A stretch of DNA of 64,000 nucleotides from Erythrocercus mccallii (taxonomy: Eukaryota > Chordata > Aves > Passeriformes > Dicruridae), in the NCBI GenBank assembly GCA_013397435.1, contig VZRG01000452.1, positions 329,459 to 393,458 on the forward strand, in the 5' to 3' direction. This document shows, piece by piece, positions 39,031-52,089 of the stretch; position 1 is the first letter of the stretch; every line of letters begins with the position of its first letter. The position numbers and the translations under genes were made by a program. The notes beneath the pieces are model-generated. The model saw only the letters and a program-made list of their open reading frames with translations. It searched no databases and was not told the DNA's origin.

Positions 39031-42000
39031 ATTCATTGTCCAAAACAGTTTGGGGGAACAGGGCTTGACGAGACAGCAAGACCAAATGCAGGTGGTGGTG
39101 TGAAATGCCAGGCAGTGATGCTGGGGATGGCCCTGCTCAAGAGCAGAGTGTCCCTGCCCTCCTTCCCATGCCAGGCGTCTTCAGACCCCTACATTTCATT
39201 GCTGTTATTCACTTGCAGGTGAATGATATTAACGTTTGTATCCAACTGTAAATACCTCCCACCAACACAGGAGCCGAACACAAACATGCTGATTATACAG
39301 TGTCTGGGGCAAAGCCCTAGTAACAGAGATAAAAATCAACACATCCAGGGAACAAGAAAGAAAAGGCAGTGCAAGAGTGAGTCAGCAAATGTAAGCAATA
39401 TGTTAGTCAGGCAAGCGTTTCTGAATGCACCACGAGGCTGCTCACGCTGCAGACAAAGTCACAGCCCCAAAAAACCTGGAAGATCATCCTGGTGTGAGGG
39501 TCCCCCCTTTTACAGGGGCTCTCTAAATTTTCATATTGGTTTGGGGAAGGCTTTAATGTAGATTTTTTTTTCCATTGTCCCCACCCTCCCCACATCCTTA
39601 AGCCTGAGAAAAGAAAAAAATCTGTGCCATGTTTAGAAAGACAGAGATGTGAGCACGGAAATCTGGTAAAGCAGAGGAGGCTGGCTGTGCTGCTGTGTTA
39701 GGTGTCACAATAAAGGCTGCAGGTTTCCAGGATTAGCCTGGTCACTTTGCAAGCCATGAAATGCTCCACTGAGCCTGTTTAGCCTGTGGTTTGGCTCTGT
39801 CTCCTGCCAGCCTGCTTTTTCTGCAAAAGAAGTGGCTGAGTGCCTCAGAGTACTGCCGTGACATGGCCCCATCAGCGCTGAACCTGTACAACAGCCACGG
39901 GGAGCGGGGCTGCACCGCGCCTCTCTGGGGCCACACACAGCACAACCCACTGCACCAAGGCAAAGGGACACTGCTGCAGAAAGCAGTGAGGGGGAAGAAA
40001 AAGCAAGGCACAAAGCCAGGAAGTTTTACAGAAGTCACTGGATTTCACGTCACCAGCAAACTTGTTTGGTTTTTCTGATCTAAATCCTGTTGTTCCGCCA
40101 CTTTGAAAATGCAGACTCCAATTAACTCACATGCTTATATACTCCGGCGCCTGAAGGATACTTGCTTTTGTAAATGATATTTATAAAGCACGAGCTATTT
40201 AATACCTGCTTAACATATATCCATAACCTTCAGAATGTCTCCTATGAGTCAACACAGCCTGACTTGAAATGAAATCTTTCCCCTGTTCTGTAAGGCTTGC
40301 TGCAGTGTACAGCCACTACCCCAGAGCACAGCAGAAGGCAGCCTAAGCCATATTAACTTGTTCAACACCGGGTAGTTTTATTCTGGAAGAGGAGCACTTG
40401 CACAGAGAGGATTGCACCTAAGCCCATCTCTGGGAAACAAGCCCTTTTCAGTTTAGTCTTCATGCTTTCTAGTGATCTCCCATACGTAGCCATTTATTGC
40501 ACAGCTAGATCCTGCATTTAAAACTCTTCATTGGGATTTCTGCAGGAAACCCGTGGGATGGCGGCTTAGTCCAACTTCAGCAGCACTCAGATTTCTGTCT
40601 GCACCAAAGCTACAGGTAATGGTAGAGCCACCTCATTATTCATCCACAGAAATTTACATCCTCTTCCCATTCCCATTACAGATATGTCTCCCACTGACTT
40701 GGATGAATCCCAGGCCTCAATTTTAATAATGAAGGTCCTTGACAGTCTCTAGTTCTCCAGATGGGCGCCTTACCCACTCTTTGAATGAAGCAGGTCCAGC
40801 AGGATAGTCTAGGGACTGCACCACAGGACATTATCACAGCAGATTGTGGGATCCAGTCAGAGAGGGATGTTTGTCCCACTCACAGCTTAGGAGTGTTCAT
40901 CCCCACTCCTGCAGCCACGAAACAGCTCAGACTGCACGAGTGCAACATTTTGTGCATGCGGCATCTGAGTATAGATGCCATCATGGGTACTATTTAGGAC
41001 ACGTGCCATGCTATCTCCAGATCTGCTTTCAGGACAGCTACACAGGCAGCCCCCAGGCAAGGCAGCTGGAACCGTGTGAGAGTTTACTGCCTCTGCTGGT
41101 CCCTTCCACTCTGCCACAGGAGATCACAGTCTCAGGAGGAGTCACGAAAGGCAGCTCAGTTTACCCGGCTGTGGCAGTGCTTCCACGTGTGCAGCATGGG
41201 GACAAAGTTCAGCCCTGGGAAGCTACTCCAGTGCCAGCAAACTCAAGGCAACCCACCCTGATATCATCCCCTTGTGCAACCTGGTTGACAGGGAGGCTGT
41301 CCCTGTTTCTTCACAGACTGGCTGACATTCAAAAGGGAGTATTTGATCCAGCAGCCAGGAAAAACGCATGATGGTACCGAGTTTATGTCTCTACATGCAA
41401 TGGTAGACTCTCCAAAGTTTTAGGAACCAAAGTCTTGCTTTCTTTTAATGTCACACAAGACCTGGGAGCTAAGAAGAGAGACCTCATCTGAACGTCAGTG
41501 GAAATGGTCATTTTCATCTGGGCAGAGTTCCAGCTGCAATGGCTTCGGGCAGCTCTCAGAGCAGCCCTTGTGGCTGTGCAGATCCACCACTTTCAAGGCA
41601 TCCTTCCTGTTCTTAGAAATGCTACATCATAGAGCTTTCTGTCATTAAGGCATCTAACTCACCAAGAATGTGACTGTGGGATTCTGTCTTGATCTTTGCA
41701 AAGGGAAAAAGGATTCTTAAAATACCATAACTCTTCACGGTAATACAGTGAACACAAGAGTCCCTCTTTCAGGATGTACAGCTATTTTACAACACAAGAA
41801 CTACCTGAAACTCCATCGAGTCAAGACTCATTCTTGAAAATTTAAACAAGGTAAGTGGGTTAAAGATGAGTGAAGCCAAATTCATAGCCCCTGTAAACAG
41901 AAATAACACTATCTAGTTTAATGGAAAGGAGTCTCTCTGCCAGCAATAAATATGGATCGTAACTAAGGTCATCAGGACACAGCCAATGAAGACAAAATGC

Positions 42001-45000
42001 TAGACCACAGTCGTAAAAGCATAGGCAAGATACCTGTGGTCTGTCAAAAATCTCCCTCAATCCTATATGACATTTTATTGGAAGCAATGAAAACTGCTCA
42101 CAGTACTTACAACAGTTCATTGAGATATAGCAAAGGACCACCCTCAGTATCTTTACTTAGCATGCCTACCCCAGAGCCACCAGCATTCATTAGGGAAGAT
42201 GCTCCATGGCACCCCAACAGCTGAAGTCACAAGGACTGCTAAGCCAAGAAACATTTGGAAAGCCTGAGGTCAAAATCTGCCTTCCCAACTTTAATGCTAA
42301 TACATGATAGATGCTAACAGATCCTGTTTTGTTACCCTTGTCCAATTTTCTTCTCCATCAAGGGCATGCCTCTACAGAAAGCAGAGGAAGGAGCTCTGCT
42401 TGTTCACCCCACAATAAAAAGCTGTGGTAGCTCTTCCAGTTACAATTTCTCTCTAATCTGGATTGCCCATATTATCAGCCTGATCTATTTTTTTCTAAAT
42501 GTAGGCACAACTTTTCTCTTCATTTTCTCCTAACATCTTTTCCAATTATTCCATTTACAGTAATGACCATTTAAAAATACGTGAATTGTCATAATTGTTT
42601 TACATACCAGATGCTACATTACATTTAGCCAACACATATAAGTTTAGGAACTAAATATTTTACACAAAAGCCAATCGCCGTTTTACTGTGGACTTTATTA
42701 TTTTTCCACTCAGTGACTGGGAAGTAGCTTTTAAAAGAGAGGGCCCTTTTATACCAGTATATGATGGGGCTGAGGAAAGGTGCAAGCAAGCAAGCACCCT
42801 TTTTTGGTTATTATTGCTGTATTCCAGAAACCAAGGTCCAAGTGATTTTACCAGAAGATGGCAGTGGGATTACCCTGATGCAGTGCTTTGTTCAGCCAGA
42901 GACAGCTCAAGGCCAGGCCTGTGCTGCCCAGCTCCACCAGCCCAACACCAAAATATGCACCAGCTGTTTCCCACTGTGCAGGGTATTCTACAGAAACATC
43001 CAGGGCTTCCCCAGCCACCTGTGCTGCTGATTTGACTGCTCCTAAAGCGGAAAAATATATACAGAAAATGAAAGGGGAATGGGAAAAGGGTGACGGAAAG
43101 TAAAAGCAAATAAGCATCTGAAAAAGAAGAAAATGCAATATGGGGGAGAAGAAGGAAGAAGGATGAGGAGAAATAACTACGGTCTAGTTTGCTCTCTGAG
43201 TCTCTACATTTGGTGAGAGAGGGAGGAGTTTTACAATAAAACTTACTTCTCTCAGCTGCCCACTTCCTGATGACTCAGACACCTTACATAGCAGGCATCT
43301 GTGGTCAGACAAATGCCATCACCAGAGCCTGCAAGGTGTTCCTAGGACCTGACTGGGTGAACAGTAATATAAACTGCCAGTAATCTCTAAATAACAGAAT
43401 CTCAGACATTAAACAGAACATCCCAAGCAAGCATCCCGAGCAGGACCAAAAGACATCATATGTGGAAGGATCTGGGAAGTGCATCCACTGTAACTACCAT
43501 CTTTATGCAGGGGCACCATTACACAAGGACCACCTCTCACAAACATCAAGGGACGGGTTTTCAGAATCTTTCTTTCAGCAAAACGTATTCCTTGATTTCC
43601 TAACAAGCGTGAGCATCCTGGGTAAAACAGCCTTGAGAGAGGCAGGTTCCAAGCGTTCCAATAGGAATAGTTGTGTTGATCTTATCTCTCAAACAAAATT
43701 TTGCAATTTGTTCATGATCTAAGCACTGATATAGAAGAGGAGCTCTTGGAAAAAGCTGAAAAGCTTATCTGAATTTCTTAAAAATTAAAAATATGCATTT
43801 CAGTCATGGTATTAGAAATGAGTGAACAAGGACACTGAGGATTCCTTTCAGTGCCGTGACATTACTTTTCTTTGTGGTCTTTGGCTGTTTGGAGCCATTC
43901 TCTCTCCAATGGAACAGAAGCAAAACTCCCCATTGGGTCACAGAGATGGTGGCAATGTAGCTGCACAGATCTGGCTCTCATAGTCCAAATAATAATTTAC
44001 CTAAACTTTTAGAAAATAGTAAGTTTTGTCTGCTTGGGGTACTAAGTTTTAAACTAAACCCCAAGTTAGGGCAAGACAAGAGTTTTTCATTGCATCCATG
44101 GGCAGTGCCTTGCCCAGAAGGAACCTTGCCTAGCATGAGATTCCCAAGCAAGATTTAAAAATAGTGTATTTAACTCCTAAGTATTTACACAGTCCTAAAA
44201 CAACAAATAATAGCGTAACAAAATAATCTGATCATCTGTGTACACTGCCATTGCAAGAGGCAATGTCACTTCCAGACAGTTGTGTGACCAAAAATAGTAT
44301 TTTATCAGGCATGTGATCAAAAAAGGATATTTAAGCATACAGGAGCAGTCAGGTCAGATCAAAGGTTGAATTAGGCAGTATCTTGTTCCAAACAGTGCCA
44401 ACAGCAATATTTTATGAAAAACTGTAATGGGGAAATGCCCTCATAAAATAATGTAAAGGCAACATTATGCATCCTGAAATACTTCTACCTGCTAAACAAC
44501 CTGTTTCATCATGAGTCTGAAATGAATGCTGCACCCTCTCATCAGAAGCTCCACTTAGCAAATCCTCACAGCTTCTGCTTTTACCTAGGAAAGGCAGTGA
44601 CATCGCTCACGGGTTTGGCTGGGTTTGGGCCGGACGCCCACGTGCATGGAAGATGCCACGCACACATGGAAAAGGATGCATCCTTGTCCACAGCTGGAAC
44701 CGGGGCAGAGATGCAACACGGTCCAGGGCAACCAGCAGCCCTGGAGCTGCTGTGCCAGCAGAGCAAAAGTCTTTGTCAAAGACAAGGTAGACAAGAGCAT
44801 TTCGACATCCAGGTGATGGACAAAACAGATTGGAGTTTTCTGCTTGGCTGTCAAGCCAAGGCGAGTGAGGAAACAAGAAAGAATTGAAATGTAAGGTGTC
44901 TACATCATTTCCTGCTAATAACTAACATTTCTTTTCCTTGTGACCTGCAAAGACGTGGAAAAGGAGTTGGACAGCCAGCTCCTCCAGGGAGAACAAAATG

Positions 45001-45288
45001 GAAGAAAAGCCACGGCTTTCAGTTGCCTGGAGATGATGTATATTGGCAACAACAAAATTCCCATTAATGTTTACAGAGGACCTGCATTCAGAAGAATCAC
45101 ATCAGGGGACCTAGAGGGTAAATGCCCAATTATAGCTGAAAGGAAAATTACATAAGGAAAAAGACAGACTTTGTAAACATTTGTTAATAAACCCACTACC
45201 TGAATGGCACAGTGCAGCAACTCTGGCATCCCACTTTTGCTTATACTTAGGGGATTTTACTGCTATCTTAAGTAGCTCTTAATGGCTC

Positions 45289-45311
45289 TAAATAAATAAA
45301 TAAAAAAAAAA
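45289..45311 (+). repeat. (AAAT)n and A-run
   Basis: AAAT tetramers run into a stretch of ten A; a simple repeat in AT-rich intron. Confidence 0.8.
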
Positions 45312-46049
45312 CCTGAAACCCAGGAAATTTTATTAGTCAAAAGATAAGACTCTTCTTTTTTCAAAAATTAACTTGGCCCATTGTTTCTTCCCCTTAAAAC
45401 ATTAATTGGCACTCCCTGGGATTGCTCTTTCCAGTATTTATACTACTGATGGCTCAAGACATATAGAGCAGACATTTGGCCTTAATAACACTCTTGACTG
45501 ACCTTAAGTTTTATGTCCAAGTGTAACTGAGGCCATCAGATATTAAAATCAACACATTCAATCTGATGAGCTCACAACCTGGATGATGTCCAATTCATTT
45601 TTACTCAGTTTGCAGACTTCACATCCTGAAACTAATTACTAACAAATTTTAAAAATTCTATTTAAAAGTTATCATCAGATGTTGAATAGTCTGAAGTTTT
45701 ATTGGACTATTTGAAGGACAGTTGCTTTCATAAATTTGCAATTAAAAATGATCTGGACTTTAGCAGTTTAATCCCATGATACCAACACTGAACTGTCTCG
45801 CCTCTAATATTACAGCAGCTCCTCTCAGTCCTTGGTTACCACAATCAAGGAGACAAATTTCACCCCACATCCTTGGCAAGAATAAAGTATTCTTCACTGC
45901 TAGTATAAGTGTAAATCTGCATAGTAATAGTGTAAAACCATTATGTTTTCTGTACTGTTTTATTGTAGTTATATACAGGCCTTACTACCTCAGGATCACC
46001 TTTGTGACATGCCAGAAAACCAACTTTGAATATCCCCCAAAAGGAATTG

Positions 46050-46115
46050 CTCCCTATTTTGCAGCAGAGGAACTGAGGCACAAAGAGCAATTTTCAGAGA
46101 TGACACAGGTCCTTG
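46050..46115 (-). mobile_element. MIR-like SINE core fragment
   Basis: ccctattttgcagcagagga followed by actgaggcacaaagagc and tgacacaggtcc resembles the reverse complement of the MIR core and flank (a cccattttacag-gaggaaactgaggc type string). Only about 65 bp are recognisable, so an L2-type origin or chance cannot be excluded. Confidence 0.5.
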
Positions 46116-48539
46116 ACTTCCACTGAAACGACTGAACTCAGTCACCTGACTGATGCCCAACTTTTAAAAAGGGGCTATGGCTGCCTTCAGTTTGAAGTCA
46201 GGCTCCCCACAACGTCAGAGATGTCATTCCCCTGCATGCCATGTACTGCATAAACCACTGCCTGTGCTCTGCAAGGTCCCAACTCCCCTGACATGAGGTA
46301 AAGCACTGACTTGCATCTCCCCCTCTTCTTCCCCACTCTGAATATCAGCTCTTCCCACAGGAGGTCAAGGACTGCTCAGCAGATGCAAGCTCTGCCCATC
46401 ATTTCATGCCATGTCTGCTCTGTGGGACCTGGGCCCTTTCTCTAGGAAAACTGAGGTCATGTTGCTTTTGGAGTCCTTCCACCTTGCTCCTAGTATGTAA
46501 ATAAAATTCACAGCAAAAAAAGAAAAAAAATTGTGTCCTCACAAAAGTCAACAAGACTTGCAATTGACGGTTTGCAGCAGAGCACAGAGTACAAGGCACA
46601 CCGTGAAGGGCAGTATCAGGTACCATTGCTACTTTGGCTCTGAAAGCAATCATAATATTTGCAAATCTTGCACACAAACTGATACAATTTTCTCCTTCTA
46701 TTGCCTTGGGTGCAGCTACAGCCTTGCTGTTTCCTGTCCTGTTGGCAGCTTGGGAAGCGTTAACCTGGGTGTCCCTGCAGAGCTCCCCACAGGGCTGCAC
46801 CCAGCCTTCCCCTGCAAACCCAGGGGCCCCAGGAGATGTGATGCTGTGATGCACACAGGAACTGCACAGCTTGTAGCAGCAGCAGTCTGGGACACTTTGG
46901 TCAGTGATGGGGCAGCCATCACAAATACAAAATCCTACCACTCTAACTCAGGGCAAAGCTCAAGTGGGCTGATCAAACTGTTGGCAAGAAAAAATTTACT
47001 GGCTAGCACTACACAGGTAATGTGGTTACACAAACATCTCACATGTTAATATAGCCTAAGCCAGTGAAAAAATTGTATTTCAAACAATGCTAATTCACAG
47101 TTTAAAATAATGTTTTAATCTTGCTCTTTTCCATTAAAAGAAAAAGTACCTAAACTCTTAACAAAGCTTTCCAAAAAATGTTTTGGAATGTCCACCTCCC
47201 TGAATGTCATATTCATTTCTGAAAATGATGGTAAGTTCCTAAATTACTCCTTGCTCCAATCCTATAAGTTTATTATCCCCAGACGTACATGGTGTTTCAC
47301 AAAGTGGAAGAAGAGTCTTCACTCTCAAGAGGTTTAAAATCATAAAAGCAACACGATGACAAATGTGTTCATACTCTAGGGACCAAGTAAACAAATGGCC
47401 AGTGCCTACGTTTTGGTGGTGAGCTGAATCAAAAAGATACTGATGTGTTTATCTTCAGGATGACATTTTGGTGTCCACCATATTTTTTGAATTATTTTTC
47501 CTAAGCCCTCACAGACAGAAAACACATGAACTCTGAAAGGACATCTGCTGTTATTCCTCATAGACTCCATCCTTTTATTTTCAAAGAGCCAAAACCCTGT
47601 GAAACTCTAAAACATCAGTCTTTGGCTCAGAAGGGCCTGCAGGATGAAAGAAAGGCAAAGAAATGGGATCCTCTAATCTCTGCCATGCACTGGTGGCCCT
47701 GTCAGCTTTAGGGCCAGTTTGCAGAAGAGAGCAGGAAAAATCCTCTCTGGAGAATGACATGTGGAGGAGGTAGGCTAAGTTTTTGAGCCAACTGAATTCT
47801 GCTCAAATAAAACAGTCTCTGTGTTGAAAAGAACCAATTCACATCTTCCCTTTGAGTCCTTGCTGCAGCACAGAGGAAAGTACAGGGTGACTGCGGCGTC
47901 CCTCTCTACATCCTTCACTTGGCATCTAGCGAGAGCTCGGGGGGGCGGGTGGGGGGAGTAATTTACATCAGTTTTGGCTGCTATGCACACATGCCTGAAG
48001 AGATACGCTCACAGCCTCTCACTCTTGATTTCTGCATGAGGTAAGAGCAGCTTAAGTGGATGAGGAGAGCTTGTTCTGCATTTAGGAAACAAACCTGTCT
48101 AGGATGATGGTGCTTGGGTGAATTATTAAAAGGCAAGTACACTTACAAATCCAAATTAGCTGACCCTCTGCCCTTCCACATTTATCTCTAGTTCTGACTT
48201 GAAAGAAAATCACACCAAGGGATAAATTTCTCCGAGCACTGGCTCCATTTTCCGCCTCTGCCAAATAAAAGTTTTGGTAACAAAAGATTAAAAATAAACC
48301 TAAAAATAACTTCCTGCACAGATGTTTGCTTTCAAATGCATAAACATTTATCTTCATCTAAGGTCCATTAAGTTGATTTCAGAATCGAGTTTGGTTTACC
48401 AAATCCCCTTAAAACCAAAAAATTCCAGTCAGTCCTTATGCAGTCCTCTCTTTACTGAATCATTACTTCAGTTAACGACAACAAAACCAGCCAGTTTCTG
48501 CAGCAGAGCCCAACAGCATCTTTAGGGAATAACCAGTTT
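46116..48539. other. ELOVL6: ELOVL6 intron 1, unique sequence
   Basis: Contains overlapping antisense reading frames of 180 and 172 codons around 46.4-47.05 kb, with no domain on either strand, and the G-run at 47.94 kb. Confidence 0.65.
47939..47957 (+). repeat. G-rich run with G-quadruplex potential
   Basis: Seven G, C, three G, T, six G in sequence, giving at least four GGG runs with one-base loops. It lies in the ELOVL6 intron, about 5 kb from the exon, on the strand opposite to the transcript. Confidence 0.75.
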
Positions 48540-49110
48540 CACTTTCATCCTGCTTGTCCTCCTCCCAGTACTACCTGCGAGCACGCTGCTGGCTGCCAAG
48601 GGTTAAACCTCAGCTTTTTCAGAAGCAAAACAGGAGGGGAATGAGAGAGAGAGGACTGAGGAGAGCCTGCCCAGGGCAGCAGCTGGCAGGAGGACAGGAG
48701 GCTGGGGCAGGGATGTCCGAAGCGCTGCAGCAGCCGGCGGAGCAGCAGAGGAAAAGTTTCTGTGATTTTAGGCAAGCCCTGGTGTGACGTCAGCTCTCCC
48801 AGATAATCTCGGTGCAGTCAGCACAGGCCTCCTGCCTCCCCATTGGCGAGCCCCTCGTCAGCAGACATCTGAAGATAATTATTATTGGCCAGACAATTAT
48901 AACAGGAACGACTGTCACTTCGTGCAGATACCCGAACCTGGTGCTCTGCAGCACGATGGAGAAGGACTCCAGCAGCCACCACTCCATCCAGGCATTTCTG
49001 TCACTTTGCCTTTCCTGAGCACCGGCCAGTTTTTGCTGCCTCACTGGCTGCAGCTGGGAATCGGGATCTCAGTGCTACAACGCTTTTTGCTGCATGTCTG
49101 ACAGAATGGT
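48540..49110. promoter_or_regulatory. CpG-enriched intronic patch with a perfect CRE
   Basis: Roughly 15 CpG dinucleotides cluster within 570 bp, far above the surrounding intron. It contains the full palindromic CRE/ATF site TGACGTCA at 48785-48792 and an AT-rich pair of homeodomain-type motifs with an inverted CCAAT (ataattattattggccag) about 100 bp further on. It lies 3.8-4.3 kb downstream of the ELOVL6 first exon. It may be an alternative promoter or intronic enhancer. The short reading frames inside it (77-105 codons) have no recognisable domain. Confidence 0.45.
48785..48792. promoter_or_regulatory. Full CRE palindrome TGACGTCA
   Basis: Exact consensus binding site for CREB/ATF-family dimers, at the centre of the CpG-enriched intronic patch. 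Function is inferred from sequence only. Confidence 0.5.
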
Positions 49111-51173
49111 GAATTTTCTCCAAAAATATTAATATACTTTCCCATAAGAAATAAAGGGCTAGAGCTGCATTAATTCTCATGCAGCAGTTCAAAGAAAAGA
49201 AATCCTCTGCAGACTGTTTACTTCATACCACTTCTCTCTTTGAAGAAGTTTGGGAGGAGGTGCTGAGAGAGTTTGATTAGAGAAATCATTTTAAGCAATT
49301 ATTTTAATAAACGTTTGACTTAATCCTGAAGGTACTGAAATCACAGCTCTCAGGGTTTGAGCACTACATGACAGTATCTTAAAGTGATACTGTATTTGAT
49401 ATTCAAAGCTACATGATGGCACTGTATCAACAGCAGCTTTCCCACAAAATAAAGTGTAAGGAGTTTCATGATAGTAAATGGACCTGCTGCTCTTTCTTTA
49501 ACCTCCTGAAATCCTGCCATTGTTGGTTTAGGGAAGGCAACTAATTGGCAGCTCTTACCATCAGAGATCAGGAGGCTGCAGGTCCATCTTTGCAGCCTCC
49601 AATCTCGCTCTGCCCCTCCTGCCTCCCTGCATGAGAACCAGGCAGTCTGGGGCCTGTACCATAAAGGCGTGCAAAAAGATAAAGCCAGGCACTCAGGGAG
49701 GCATGAAACCGACCAGCTCGTAAGTATCAGGCAACAGACTGTTCATTTCTCCCCAGAATCAGCACCCTCTTTACAGCTTTGCTAAGCCAGGCCCAAGCTT
49801 TAAAGAGGTCTCAGTGCCATGCATGTTGCAGCATGGGGTCCTCCATATAGTGAAGTATGAACATCTGGAATGAAGCAAGGAGGGCCCCATTCACTGCTAT
49901 TAGACCAATATGGCCTCAGTTGGGATTTTCAGGGGCAGATGGCAGTAAGGAAACAAGCCCTAGGATGGGGAAGAAAAGATGGGGTGCCAGCTACTGGTGA
50001 GGACAGAGGACATACACTTGCCCCAGGGAGTAATGGAGCATGGAGCAGGTTCAAGGGACCAAGGCAAAGAGGGGCAAGCCTTGGCTGAACAGAACCAGAC
50101 CTTGCACCACGATTCTTCCCAACCAACCGTACCAGTACCTAGGGGTGTATGCCACTACCCACAGGCTTTGCATTCAAGCTTTTCCAGCTTTACACTTACA
50201 CGGTTTTAATTAAAAGGGCTTGATGGTGCTTTAACCAGCTCAGAACTCAGAGGATATGTAAAAGGATTCACATCCATCCTCAAACTAGGCTACATCCTCA
50301 TATGCAACCTAGTCAGACATCTCAAAAATCCAAAAGTCAGGGTCAACTCCTTAGAGCCAGTTCATGCCGCTTAACACCTTACAGCCTTTTTCTTCGTGTG
50401 TGTATGTTGTAAGGTAATAAGACATAGTTCTGAGATGAGGTAAAAAAGCAAATGCCACACCTATAGAATTTGTTTACCTTCATGTAGACATTGTAATAGT
50501 ATTGCACCCTAATTTAAATAACAATTATAGTAAAAAATCCTGCCACAGTCTTTCCTTAAGCAAGTCCCCCTAGTCTGTCTTCCTGGTCAAAGAGCAAAGG
50601 AACGTGTTTATCCCTACATACTTGACGACCTCATCTTGGATGGCTCTTATGTTAAAGATGTCTACATTAAGGCTACACCTACAAAGTGCAGGAGCCATGT
50701 ACTGCCATTGATGTCTGCATACACAAACTTACTGATTTTACCAGTTCAGCTCCCTGCAGAACTCAAATGCTTGAACAGGACCTGTTTCATTAAGCAAGAG
50801 CATTTCTTCAAGATAAAAATGCACAATTTAACCCAAAACTCAGAAGAGTCTTCAGCAGCATTTTCAGGAAAAGCCTGCCACAACAGAGACCTCAGAGGTC
50901 ACAGCTCTATTTCATTCCCAAAAACATTCTCAGGACACAGGAAGATCACTGTCCTTCACTTTCACAAGAATCAAAGCTATTAATCCATCAGTTCCCTCAG
51001 AGAAGGTGAAACTAGACCGAAAAGCATGTGGACATGTATGATTGTGTCTCTTTAGCTGTACAGCAGCAGCATAACACTGACGGTCTCCTCCTCTGAACCT
51101 GGCAAGTGGGAGCCCGGCGCTATGGAATTCCAGCCGGCGACCTCTGCAGCACATGAGACTGCCAGGGAGATTT
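49111..51173. other. ELOVL6: ELOVL6 intron 1, unique sequence
   Basis: No exon or transposon recognised. The part at 49.2-49.35 kb is AT-rich with TAAT-type motifs; nothing else stands out. Confidence 0.65.
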
Positions 51174-51385
51174 TAATAACACTGCTTAGTATTTATGTAC
51201 CTGACATCTTCAAGGCACTTGGCAAACATTACCTAAGTCATCAAAGCACCTCATAAGGGCATTTCAGCATTATTATTCCTCACTCCCCTGGTCTTTCTTT
51301 GCTGGGGAAACTGAGGCCTAGGAGAAGTTATGTAATGTTCCCAAGGTCACATCATGAAGCACAGGAGAGTCAAGGAGAAGATGCA
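51174..51385 (-). mobile_element. MIR SINE relic, promoter-proximal
   Basis: The plus strand matches the reverse complement of the MIR consensus over its length: taataacactgcttagtatt, a caaggcacttggcaaaca segment, cacctcataagggcat, tattattcctcactccc, GGGGAAACTGAGGC at 51304-51317, and CCAAGGTCAC at 51341-51350. The tRNA-derived head is not recognisable. It is an old amniote element, 1.5-1.7 kb from the ELOVL6 first exon and just outside the CpG island. Confidence 0.82.
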
Positions 51386-52089
51386 GGAGTGTTAGTTGCT
51401 AGTTCTTTAAAATAAACTGTATCTCTCCTGGGTTATTTGACTATTATATACACTCATGTATCACCCCCTCCATCCTCTTTCACCAGCATGTCCTATGCTG
51501 GTGCCAATTTTCTTCTGGAACATGGACAGAATGGGAAGCATCCAATACTCCCAGCCCAAGAATATCTATGTGTGGTCTCCTTTCTCCTGAAAGGAGTGAC
51601 ACCAGGCACCCTTCAAGAGGTGATGAGCTCGCCTGCAGAACAGAGGGAGACATACATGCACTTAAAGGGTCATTTTGATTATACTGCCCTTAAAATTCCC
51701 CACACAAGTCACTAAAGGACTCTAGCAAATCCCTGGCTGAGATCCACCTTGGATCCTGGACCATTCTGCCCTAAATGTAGACACCAAAGCCTGGGCCCAG
51801 AGGCAGTCCTATCCTACCACTGTCACTGAGAGTGGCATGAGGAAGGTCCTCACCCAGGAGCTCAAAAGGGCAGCCAGCCCTGCCAAGGGAGGGCATGCAG
51901 GCAACGCGAAAGCTGGGGGCTAGCTGGGGAGAGGGACCACTGGAGCAGCAGAAAGGGCAAGACTGGGCACTAGGACAGGGTGGTCAGGGACAGTGCATCC
52001 GCAAGGCACAGGTGAGTGGGGCCAGACTGTGAACACAAGGCCCGTGCAGGTGGACAAAGCCAGGACAAGGAGTTGGGCAAGGTGGGGAA
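51386..52089. other. ELOVL6: ELOVL6 intron 1 between MIR relic and CpG island
   Basis: GC content rises gradually toward the island. I see no exon or known repeat. Confidence 0.6.

Larger units (their letters stand above)
34891..46049. other. ELOVL6: ELOVL6 intron 1, mostly unique sequence
   Basis: Holds only the 38.97-kb CR1 remnant and one simple repeat. Frames such as 175 codons from 40844 lie in locally GC-richer DNA and have no recognisable homology. Confidence 0.7.

Noticed and set aside
40844..41371. 175-codon plus-strand frame
   Set aside because: Overlaps several other frames on both strands and has no domain; likely chance.
46399..47049. Overlapping antisense frames of 180 (minus) and 172 (plus) codons
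   Set aside because: Both are low in recognisable motifs and are shadows of a locally GC-richer, stop-poor stretch; no homology recognised.
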